Positions 23,879-33,471 of a stretch of DNA of 64,000 bases are shown here, in pieces. The stretch lies in the NCBI GenBank assembly GCA_951230915.1, contig OX579634.1:48001570-48065569 (forward strand). Direction: 5' to 3'. The notes under the pieces were generated by a model. It worked only from the letters and a program-made list of their open reading frames with translations. It had not been told where the DNA came from and searched no databases. Numbering within the stretch: position 1 is the first letter of the stretch; each line of letters starts with the position of its first letter. This DNA comes from Antitrichia curtipendula. Taxonomy: Eukaryota > Streptophyta > Bryopsida > Hypnales > Leucodontaceae. The position numbers and the translations under genes were made by a program.

Positions 23879-24967
23879 TTAGAAATCTCCACCCCAGCCA
23901 AAGTGCTCCTCGTTCTCTTCTTGGTCATCTGGAACAACAGTATCGAAGTTCATGCGGCGGCGATGAAGGAAGTTAGTTAACTTCGTAGCAGCCTCAAAAA
24001 AATGACAGAAACGTTGCCTGCGGTTGTCAAATCGTTTCATCAGCCTTCGCCACTTTTGCTTCAGACCTCCAATGCCCCACTCCACCTGAATACGAAAGCC
24101 TGCATGCATCTTGTTCCAAGCGTTTACCACTTCTTCTGAGATCCCCTCATCCATCTCATGGCCTTGAATCCGTTTCATAATAAACATTTCCGTACCAACG
24201 TACCCTACGTCCCCAAGCACGTACTCAAAATATTGGGTGACGTCGTTATGAGCAAACCGATGACGCCATGTTCTGTGCAGCTCTGATGCGCGTAGGCAGC
24301 TCACATCGTGAAATGACCCAGGGTAGGTAGAATCTATGTAGATGAACAAACCATGGTGATCCACAATGACGACGTTGTTCATGCAATACATTTTCTTGCG
24401 GCCGTTGAACCACTTGCTATGATCTGGATTTTTCCATGGCCTACGAATCTTGACCAAGGTACCGTCAATAATGCCAATACACCCTAGAAATCCAGGCACC
24501 ATAGTCGCTAAAGCCTCCCTCTCCATAACGTCAGGCCACTTGATTTCATCCCTCAAAGCCCAACTCACACAACTAGCAATAAACACTTGATCACTTATAA
24601 TTGAGGACTTTGACCAATTCCAGAGAAAACTAGGCAAGGCTGTAATGGGATCATGCTTCATATACAGCAAGAAACTAAGTAGTCGTTGTTTTGGACTCAT
24701 CTTAGACGGACGCCCTGATACGATACGAACAACACCTGTAGATCGTGCATGGTCTACAATTGTCGGACAAACCAATTGGCACAATTCCGCAAATTCAGAA
24801 ATCGAGAAGTTAGTGAGAACCTTAAACAAAGCTGGAGTAGACATCATGGCTGCTAGTACATCACGAACACCTTTGTTGGGGTTTACTGATTCCTGACCAC
24901 CTTCCTCCAATTCGTTTGTGTGCTGGAGCTCTATCGTGCTTTCCATTGCTAGTTGAATAACGAACAT
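23879..24967 (-). CDS. PIF/Harbinger transposase (DDE_Tnp_4 type)
   Basis: Intact 362-residue frame; the second Met (residue 8, MESTIEL...) is an equally good start. An N-terminal helix-turn-helix-like segment (about 85-105, GRPSKMSPKQRLLSFLLYMK) precedes the nuclease core. The catalytic triad is visible: Asp168 in GCIGIIDGTLVKI, Asp253 in LGDVGYVGTEM and Glu296 in RIQVEWGIGGLKQKW, with the family spacing. The C-terminus is acidic. The enzyme would cut and paste the element with a 3-base TWA target duplication, together with the Myb-like ORF1 encoded convergently 757 bases away. No stop or frameshift is seen, unlike ORF1. This, together with the youth of the host retroelement, suggests recent mobility. 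Confidence 0.93.
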   Translation of the reverse strand: MFVIQLAMESTIELQHTNELEEGGQESVNPNKGVRDVLAAMMSTPALFKVLTNFSISEFAELCQLVCPTIVDHARSTGVVRIVSGRPSKMSPKQRLLSFLLYMKHDPITALPSFLWNWSKSSIISDQVFIASCVSWALRDEIKWPDVMEREALATMVPGFLGCIGIIDGTLVKIRRPWKNPDHSKWFNGRKKMYCMNNVVIVDHHGLFIYIDSTYPGSFHDVSCLRASELHRTWRHRFAHNDVTQYFEYVLGDVGYVGTEMFIMKRIQGHEMDEGISEEVVNAWNKMHAGFRIQVEWGIGGLKQKWRRLMKRFDNRRQRFCHFFEAATKLTNFLHRRRMNFDTVVPDDQEENEEHFGWGGDF

Positions 24968-25095
24968 GGCCTGCTCCTAATCACTCTTTGATGAGGAGGA
25001 CGAATTCGAAGTGCTGGTATCCATCTCCGGACTCCCAGATCACAGTAACGACCCCTAAACCTCACCAAAAGTGGACTGAAGTAAACACCCTAAAC

Positions 25096-25424
25096 GAGAA
25101 ACCAATTTTGCCTGAACCCAATCCTTTCTCAAAATCACGTTTCGAAATCACGTACCCACCCTAACCTCTGGAGCAATCAAAATCACGTACCCACCGTAAA
25201 CCTCTGCAGCGATCAACGAGAACCAATTTTGCATGAACCCAATCCTTTCTCGAAATCACGTTTCGAAATCACGTACCCACCCTAAACCTCTGCAGCGATC
25301 AACGAGAACCAATTTCGCCTGAACCCAATCCTTTCTCGAAATCACGTTTCGAAATCACGTACCCACCCTAACCTCTGCAGCAATCAAAATCATGTACCCA
25401 CCCTAAACCTTTGCAGCGATCAAT
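25096..25424. repeat. tandem repeats upstream of the Harbinger transposase
   Basis: Three head-to-tail units of about 86-121 bases, each beginning gagaaccaattttgc and containing ctttctcgaaatcacg, a second tttcgaaatcacgt block, and ctctgcagcgatcaa. Units 1 and 3 have an extra internal copy of the aatcacgtacccaccc part. They lie 130-460 bases upstream of the transposase start and inside the right arm of the transposon. They could be binding sites for the ORF1 protein or promoter elements. Confidence 0.8.
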
Positions 25425-25695
25425 CATCACGACCCTGGCTCGATGTGCGTCTGCCCCCCCGGAGCAACACAACAGCGAGAGTTGCGTCGTCGAAGTTGCG
25501 AGCACGGCGCGGCATCAGCCTTCGCCAACCGTCGGGGGAGGGAGATGACGTCACCGGGTATCTCCCCCCGGTATCGCAAAACTCCCCGTCTGTTGGCTGG
25601 AGTTTCAAAACTCCAGCTGACTTTGCGGTTTTACTCCCTCGGCGTAAATTTGTAAAAAAGTCCCCTTCAAATTGGGGGGGACTTTACGAATAACT

Positions 25696-26267
25696 CTATT
25701 ATGTATTTGTTTTTCTAAACATGTTATTGACAAAATCAATTTTTCTTTTTCTTGTTTATCTTTTGAAATTATTGAAAGAAAGTTTTCATGCTCACTTGAT
25801 AAGTTATTTGTTTGTGTTGATAAAATAGCTTTTTCTTTTTTCCATATATAAAACTTTTCTTTGAGTTCCTTTTCTTTCTTATCCATTTGAACTTCAAACT
25901 GTTCTTGCATCTCCTTTATATTTTCCATATTCAAAGTATTATTCCACTTGTATTTTGATTCTTCCAATACCATATCTTTATAGTGTTTTTTCCAAACCTC
26001 TTCATTATTTTTTGCTATTTTTATTTCAATTTCTTTATTTCTAATAATCTCCAAATAGTCTGAATTCAATTCTCTTAATTTAAATTTTTCTTCATTTTTG
26101 TCTTGCAAATCCATTTCCATTCCGGCTATGATATTATATTTTAGATTCTCATTTTCACCCCATAGATTTTTATTTTCTTCTTCAAGACTTTGAATTTTAC
26201 ATTCATAATTATTGTTTACATATTCATACCTTTCTCTTAAAAGAAAAGAATTTTGATTTTTTTTCAT
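25696..26267 (-). pseudogene. coiled-coil frame of the retroelement, 5' part
   Basis: Begins at the ATG at 26267 (MKKNQNSFLLRERYEY...), about 235 bases downstream of the primer site. It reads on the minus strand until the Harbinger insertion at 25695. The sequence is almost entirely charged heptads (KELKEKFYIWKKEKA, IQSLEEENKNLW) typical of a long coiled coil. It is the first gene after the 5' LTR, the place of gag, but no gag motif is present. Taken together with 20498-21681, the original protein would have been roughly 590 residues if the internal TAA is read through or is a mutation. Confidence 0.6.
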
Positions 26268-26480
26268 TTTAGCATGTGAATAAGAATATCATACAATATC
26301 TAAATTGATTTACAAATTGATCTAATTGTAGTTAAATCTATCTATTTTTGGCTCTCCTTTGTACTATCTCCTCCATAGCATATTTGATTACATATACAAT
26401 GGATTTTACATTGCAAAGCATCATTCTGCTAATTGTTGAATTCAATAAGCACAAATTCAAACCTCACCTACTTGATTGTT
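26268..26480. other. retroelement leader
   Basis: Sequence between the primer site and the first frame on the minus strand; no feature seen apart from AT-rich leader sequence. Confidence 0.5.
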
Positions 26481-26501
26481 TCCCCGGCAGCAGCGCCAAA
26501 A
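26481..26501 (-). promoter_or_regulatory. primer-binding site, tRNA-Asp-like
   Basis: Directly inside the right LTR. On the minus strand it reads ttttggcgctgctgccgggg, matching the complement of the 3' end of plant tRNA-Asp except at two positions. It shows that the right LTR is the 5' LTR. Confidence 0.8.
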
Positions 26502-27133
26502 TGTAGACAAGGGTTTGGTTGCCAATTAGGTAACTACCCATATAGTATATTAAGTTTGATCCAAGGGAAACATTTAAGTAGGGAGATAAATTTTAATTAA
26601 AATTTGATTCAACCTAAACCAATCTCATGTCTTCAATCCAATTCTGAATTCAGTCCAATTCAATCCAATTCAATCCAACACACCATTTAATAATACCAAT
26701 TAGGCATTCAATTTTCTCACATATTAAACTCAACTATTAAACCGACTACAACGACACAACCAATACTAGATTCACAATTGAATAACATGCCAAAAATACA
26801 CAAAAGAAATTCAGCCTTCATAGGGCTGGACTCGCAGTGGGCTCAACTCAACACCGGGTGAAAATCCAAATTGGGAGAGAGGGCTAAATACCCCACTAGG
26901 CACCTCTTCAACTCCACCAAATTGGCTCACAACAATCAAAATCCAACACAATTGAACTACCCACTTGGAATCCAACTCAACTACATATCCACTAGCCCTT
27001 TTTCTACTATAGTTAGCCAAAAGCACCGATTTGGACTAGTATTCTACAGTTTAACATCCTAAATTTGCAAGCTGCAACTCCAAATAGGAATTTGCATTAC
27101 CAAACATTGGCCTCAAAAATTAGCGTGACTACA
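26502..27133 (-). repeat. 5' LTR (right) of the retroelement
   Basis: 632 bases with the same ends as the left LTR; followed by the target duplication gtatg (27134-27138). On the minus strand it would contain the promoter. Confidence 0.92.
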
Positions 27134-27138
27134 GTATG

Positions 27139-28929
27139 GAATACAAAATACAATTGTTAATCCCAAATTGATTGTAATCTAACATGTTCAAAAAATATAT
27201 AGATAGGGAGGGTAATGAGAAAATATTATAATTCATTCATGTCTTAAGTGAAGGGGTGACTTTACTCACTATTCCTTCAAAATAGACATCTCCACATTTG
27301 GATCAGTTGCAATATACAATTGGGACTATTTCATACAATTGATTGTGTATTGCAATTGGATCAATTGCAATACATATGTCTTTTTTTCAAGCTCCAACAA
27401 TCATAGACTACTATAATTTGTGTTGTTGGATTTAATGTATATATATTATTATTAATTGTGTACTGATACATGATTAAATTATTGTAGACATGAATACTGA
27501 AAAAAAGACCTTAGCATTTCAAGGCACAATGCAAGTGGTCTAGAATATTGTGATTTCATTTAATTGGATACCAAAAATTATCTTGAAGATGCAAACTACA
27601 GTAGTAGTGAGAGGGGCAATGCAATTCTAAATGTTGCTGATAGAGAGAGATCTTTATGATGTTCAAACATGGTATCTACAAAAAAAAAAATTTACCTTTT
27701 ACATTTTCTTTGGAAAGTTCTAGCACTAAATATTTGTTGGATGACAACTTTGTGGTTTAAATTGTTGATTACCAATTCAATAATGAGTTTGACAAAGAAA
27801 TAAAATTATTGTATCAATAATTTTGTTTATTAGTTGTTGTGTTTATCAAAATTTGTGGATAAATCAAGATTTCATTTTATTTAGTCTTCATTGATACAAT
27901 CATTCAATGCTAGTACTATGTGGTAATCTTATATATCTAAGCAAATGTGTTTACATGTTGCCGAATGAATTTTTATTTGTCATAGATAGAGGCTTTTGAT
28001 TAACTACATTCATTACATCATGACATTCAAGGATTCTTCCAGCCAAGGTCAGCCATTTTTTTAGACATTTTGAAGTGTCTAGAGTGTGGCAATACTTGGA
28101 TGTAGACAGTAGGGCGTGTGGCGAAACAATAGTGGCTAAATTTTTTTCATCCATCAAAAGCACCGGCTATTTATGTAGCAATATGGCATCTGGTCGGATG
28201 AGAGTTTTAGCTAGAATTGGCAAATAGTGCTGGAAATGTTTAGTTTGTCCTGGCTATACATGCACAATTAGTTTTAAAATATAGCACCTAGAGGAGTAAA
28301 AGTTTTCTCAAAGTGGCACCTAGGAAAATGTAGTTTTTTTCAAAATGGCACCAAGTTGTCTCAAAATGGCAACAACTGCTGGTGACACATATTAAATACA
28401 AAATAGACGTTGTGGAGAATTGCTTGAGTCCATAATGCACACTGCACACATACTGTTTAAATAGTTCGCATTCACACATTATACCATCACCACCATGGCC
28501 ACCACTACACCTCCAAATGTACCCCAAAAGGACCATTAATTTAATATCTAGCTAGCAAGCTCCTGCACTGCAAGAAATCACTAAAATCCATCCTAGCTGG
28601 AATTGATCGATTGATCACTTACATCCTTTGCCAGCCCCTCTAGATGTGCAATACGAATGTTCCCAATTGCTCGCACACTTCATGACTTGGTTCCTACGTC
28701 AATGATGACTGTACAATACAACACAGCAAGCCTACTGTATAATGCAATGAAAACAAAGTTCTTTAACATGCACAACAAAACTGTGTGCATGGCATGGATC
28801 GGATGTATCAATCAGACAAGTTCAATTTTAGCCAATTGGGGATGGATCAATCAATCGACTAGAACCCCGCATTGAACCAAGATGTGGTACGTTCCGTTTC
28901 GTTCCAGGTGAGTGCACTAACTAGTTAGA
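27139..28929. other. AT-rich gene-free stretch
   Basis: No gene. Between 28290 and 28380 the phrases aagtggcacctagg, aaatggcaccaag and aaatggcaacaac form a degenerate short repeat, with related wording near 28160-28200 and 18050-18130. Other frames are under 85 residues without motifs. Confidence 0.45.
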
Positions 28930-28957
28930 TTTGGTGAAAGGCAAGGGATCAGAACCT

Positions 28958-31900
28958 TTAGGACTCAAGCTTGCACTTTTTGTCCTTCTGCCATGCCTCG
29001 TATGCACTGTCAAATGGAAAATCTTTCAGGATGTAATATCGTTGCGAGTATACCTCCACTGTACACTCGAGGTGCTTGTTAAACCTATTCCTGAGCTTGC
29101 CTTTAGAAAAGGCAACTGAGGAGAAAATACGCTCGTCCTCAACTGATCCGAGGACTTGGACAACTACGATCTCCGCTAATTTCAACCACTCTGAGATGGC
29201 AGCCCTGAGCTATGTAAGGTAGAACTACCCAATTCCGTCAATGATTCAAATCCATGGTCTACAGTTTTGTTCTAGTTCCGTCAGAAAAACATGCAAATCC
29301 GCTTCAGATTCTGACAACAGTAGTTTATTAATGCTATTAAAAAATAACATGTCAATTAATGATTGGTGGATCTTCAAGTGCTATTAGATACATTGGAAAG
29401 CGGTATTGAGTTGTAAGAGGACGTTTTGTGAATCCAATCTAATAGCGGTTGTGCAATTTCACTTTAGAAATTCACAGAAATTACAATTTTTATCAAAAAA
29501 TTATAATTCCACGTAGGTTTGACTCCTGAAACAAAAGCACAACTCTAAAAAATTTGTGTCTTTCCTAGAGTTGGCCCGAATACAGTTAGATTGTGAATCA
29601 GGGTGGTAATAGGTAGTTCTACCTTAGATGTGCCTACATTACGCTACAATCTTGTCAGCGGATTGACAAGAATCGGCTTCTCCATCGCACCGTCTGCGTT
29701 GGCCTTCATTGTACTTTTGAAGGTGTTGCATTGGTGATTGAGCTTGTCTTCAATTAGCAATGTCGTGCTCACAACATCACCCGCACATCGTTCATGACAA
29801 AAGTATTATTTCAACATCGTGAAATGGCATTCAAACAACATTTCCGCATTTGATTGTAGCCAGTACTAGGGGTACATCACCCCCAGTGAATCCATGACAT
29901 TTGAAATTGGAATCTATTGGTCAATTCATTTATAAGTTTCTCCGCTACTTATGCAAGAATTCATACAAAAATTTATGGACTGAACTTTTAAGCAATGTAT
30001 TATGTAACTATCAATTAAATGACAAAGCAACTCAATACCAATGTCATACTTGCATAGAGGGACTTCACGCACGAGATCACTTCCTCGAAATTTTCTTTTG
30101 TGACTTGCTCAACTACTCCCAGTTTGTAAGCGGTGATTGCATCAAACCGCACTGTGCCACAGCTCCACTAAACATGTTGGACTTTGGTTGAGTTGAGGTC
30201 CGAGCTTGACGGTGTCCAGCAGATAGACATTCTAGAATGCCATCCTACCACAAAGTCGAAGAACTTACGGAAAGAATCAGAAACAAAGCGTGTATTAGGG
30301 TTCAGATAAAGCTCATACAACTTTGACTAACAGACCTTCACCACCGCTACATAATCACAGACAAACACATCCCGTTGTTGCGAGAACTGATCAGTCTCTA
30401 ACAATAGCAAAAAATCAGACAAGGCACATGGAATGTAAATATTAGATAGAAGCTCGAAATTCTTGTAAGCAGCTTCACGTGCTCCAACCTTGGAATCCTT
30501 GTCCAAACGATCTTCAGACATCTTCAGGAGAAGAGTCTTGTACTCCCCCATCACCCTCTTGAAGGGAGACAACATATTGAGCCACCTAGTTTTCACTTGC
30601 AGCAAGCTCAAACAACATTTAGTAAATGGTAACACTAAAGTGAAATGAGCAAGAACAAGTGCACCTGTACATTCACAACATTCAAGGAATTGCAACAAAC
30701 TGAAAACAACAGTGAATGCTAGAGAGAGAAACCACCTGAAGAATTAGCTTCAAACCCTTTGTGTGCAGGACTAAGGGAAGTTTTGTGAATTCCAGGTGGC
30801 GCTTTGGGCTTGTAGCAAAATACCCGTGCAGTGTTTGGAGTAGAGTTTCAATCTTTGCAATTATAGGGAGGTATGAAAGAGCCTTCACCGCCAAGTTCGT
30901 CTTGTGACTGAAGCAATGAACGCCCTCCATGTGCGGAGCGACTATATCCTGAAGAAGCTTTGTGGCCCCTCCTTTTGATCCCTGCGCATAACATGAAGGA
31001 AATTAGGCCATGAGAATTAGAAACAACGTGCTCAATGTATATAAAAAAGCACAACCATATAACAACAGTTAATGAAGGAAATCACACAACAAAAGCATGC
31101 ACTCAACAACATTGAAAGGTCAGAATGAATACCTAGAATACAGCTGCTCCATCTGCTCCAAAAGAGATCCATTTTGTACGCATTTCAGATCGTGTCATAG
31201 CACCTTTAGCTTCAATAGCATCCATGATGCAGATCGCAAGTCTTGGAGGGGTTTCACCCTCTGTAACCTTCTCTAACGACAACAACATGGACACTCTCGC
31301 AAAGTTGTGTACGATGTAAGCATGAATCAAAATCCACGCCACATTATCAATTGTCATAACTTCATCGCATGTGATGGTGAAGTAGCTACACTACGCCATG
31401 TTCTGCTTGGTCCTACTAGCAATCTCTTTATGGATATATTCAGGCATCACCCAGTCAGCCATGTCGCTCCAGTGCTTGCGGCTAAGATGTGGAATCTTCA
31501 ACAATCCGAATAGCTCTTGTAAATCCTCGTATTCCACCATTGGGCAGCCAAACTGCAACAGGTGGAAGATCATTGCAAACTGTTGGATCTTCCTAGCCTT
31601 CTCTTCCTTCATCTCTGAATTCACTAGCATAGCAATGGAAGGCCGATTTAGCATTTATTTGTTGTACTTCTTGACCGCCTTCAGATGACGGCAGCCCTTC
31701 GTCACATACACTTCTCCTTTCTTGACTTCCAAGTGCAACATGTCCTTATCAGCGATCCACTTGCCGGCGTGATTTTCCAAGGTGTTCGTCTTCAAGCCCA
31801 TCTTCATGTCTTTGCCCTACACCTTTGTGCAAATTGTGCAATGCACCTTATGCATTGTGGTGTCGCGATCACCTCGAATCATCTTGGCCCATGGGTGTTG

Positions 31901-32263
31901 AATGGCCCAAGTGTCTTAGTACTTCCTTGAAACCTCGTAACTCTTCTTCTTCAAGGCCTTTTAATTCTCCGCACTGCTGCTATCGATGGGCGTCACTTCC
32001 ATGACATCGTCACCTTCTCCTCCAACATCCGCCTCTAGAAGATTTGGAAGCTCCGTTGCACAAATCAACTTTACGGTCGGGTTGGCACGCACGCAATTAC
32101 ATGACTCTCCCAAGGCGGAGCTCTCACCATGGTCCCTTGTAATTGAGATTGTGGAGTTAAAGCGAGGGTGCTTCGCATTGCAGTGGGATAGCTCAGTAGC
32201 AAAGAGATCAACGGCGTTACAGCTGCTAACAAAGTAGGACTCTAAAACGGTCGTTCTCCGCAA
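28958..32263 (-). pseudogene. hAT transposase relic C (ZNF862-like)
   Basis: Third copy of the same hAT family. On the minus strand: an N-terminal leader (32263-31961, with LESYFVSSCNAVDLF matching the leader of copy B), a BED-like segment near 31830-31760 (CTICTKV...LENHAG), core pieces at 31654-31391 and 31357-31133 (SFGADGAAVF, second catalytic Asp region), 30930-30682 (EGVHCFSHKTNLAVKAL), 30698-30327, and the dimerisation block (29185-28958, KLAEIVVVQVLGSVEDERIF). The segments fall in different frames with stops between them. A MITE (29215-29626) splits the C-terminal part. Dead gene. Confidence 0.82.
29215..29626. mobile_element. MITE family taaggtag, copy 2
   Basis: Inverted ends TAAGGTAGAACTACC and GGTAGTTCTACCTTA pair over 15 bases. 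The interior resembles 18849-19240. About 412 bases, no coding frame. It lies within hAT relic C just upstream of the dimerisation block. Confidence 0.75.
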
Positions 32264-33471
32264 CCTCTACAGGATCATCGAGTTCTGCACCATCTCCCCA
32301 GCCCCTCACAGAAAACCACCACGTAGAGGGGGATATCATATTATCAACAACAAAATCAACAAATCGCACACAACAAATCACACATTCATAGATCAGAAAA
32401 TGCAACAACGCTGAGATTGAAATGAGCATAAACAAGTGCCAAAAAATAGAAAGAAGATATACAGTACTTCCATGAATTCTACAAACCATTACCATCACAA
32501 CTACTTCCTCCCCGAACCCTAACCCACAATTCACTACACCCAACAAACAATAAGAAGTGGGAGTGAAAAATTATGAAATTAACTCACAAATTGCAAGCAC
32601 CTCTCAACGTTCACAAATCCAAGATTTGGCAACAACTCTGGAAGTACACCCTAAGCAATGTGGCAACACACGATGTATGTACAACAACTACAACAGGCAA
32701 TAACCACTAAAAAAATTATGCACTCCAATGGCGCCAAGAAGTGGATGTAGTGGAGTAATCTAGCGAGGCCAAATCTCATGATGGTGCGAAGTGGCGAAAT
32801 CCGGCCTTGACAAGTCTAATGGATAGGTGATTGAATAGGTTGTGAGGAGTTGTCTTCCTCGTTGGGGGGCGACGAGACAGGCAAGCTAGCCAGTGACGTG
32901 GCAATATATTAAAAGAAAATGTACTTCTTTTCCTTTGTCATTGTTGCAGGTGCTTATTTTCTTTCGTAATTTGTCTACATTTTGCTTGTAAAAAAATGGT
33001 TGACCAAGGTCTTGTCTTGGTGATTACGGTCAACATTTCCAACTCAATAATTACTTAAAATTGGAAACTGTGATTCAAAAAATGCTTAAAAATGAAAAGA
33101 GGATTTTTTTTAAAAATAAATTGAAAAAGTAATTCCAAATTTTTTTGACATCCATTTCTAGTTTTTTTTAATTTTTTTCTGACGGTGGCAGGTGTAAGGA
33201 ATTCAAAATCTCTATCGTCTTGAGAGAGACTGAGTGAGAGTTAAAATATTTGAGGTGGGGTTTTTCTAGGGTTTGGATTTGCGGTCTTGCTTCATCCCTT
33301 TGCCTTGTCTTCTCCGCTGGAACTTTTGCAACTCCGATTCCATAGCTCGCAGCGGCAACCAAGGATTACGATCTGAGCGCAAAACGTTGCGCAATTTTCT
33401 TAAGACCAATTCCGTGGAATATGGTCTCCAGTGCTTTGTTTTGTAGTTGTAGGGTTTAAGGGAGGATTGCG
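32264..33471. other. 5' flank of hAT relic C and upstream region of ARP9
   Basis: No coding gene. The first part (to about 32900) belongs to the hAT leader. From about 33180 the sequence is leader-like for the plus-strand ARP9 gene, with its start codon at 33472. I see no TATA box I would trust. Confidence 0.45.

Larger units (their letters stand above)
21682..25695. mobile_element. PIF/Harbinger DNA transposon, nested in the retroelement
   Basis: About 4,014 bases. The ends pair as agttattcgYaaagt (left, 21682) and its inverse complement (right, 25695), each followed by a perfect or near-perfect subterminal hairpin: cggggtttaaaccccg at 21706-21721, and aagtcccc...ggggactt at 25658-25685. 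A TTA/TAA target duplication can be placed just outside, as expected for this superfamily. Removing the element with one copy leaves the coiled-coil frame open and in phase. It carries two genes that face each other: a Myb/SANT-like ORF1 (plus) and a DDE transposase (minus). GC content is visibly higher than in the AT-rich host element. Confidence 0.88.
19493..27133 (-). mobile_element. young LTR retroelement, non-autonomous, with nested Harbinger
   Basis: Complete LTR retroelement of 7,641 bases, of which about 4,014 belong to a Harbinger transposon inserted later. Both LTRs are 632 bases and differ at one position by eye (19732-19752 versus 26741-26761: aatgacac / aacgacac). The target duplication gtatg is perfect (19488-19492 and 27134-27138). 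The primer site next to the right LTR reads, on the minus strand, ttggcgctgctgccgggg, two bases from the tRNA-Asp complement used by many plant retroelements. This fixes transcription on the minus strand. The interior has no protease, reverse transcriptase, RNase H or integrase. It holds one long coiled-coil frame instead, so the element must be moved by proteins supplied by another element. Confidence 0.92.

Noticed and set aside
28565..28600. Second CACTA end (cactgcaagaaatc)
   Set aside because: The start resembles a CACTA-type end but no matching inverse end was found downstream or upstream.
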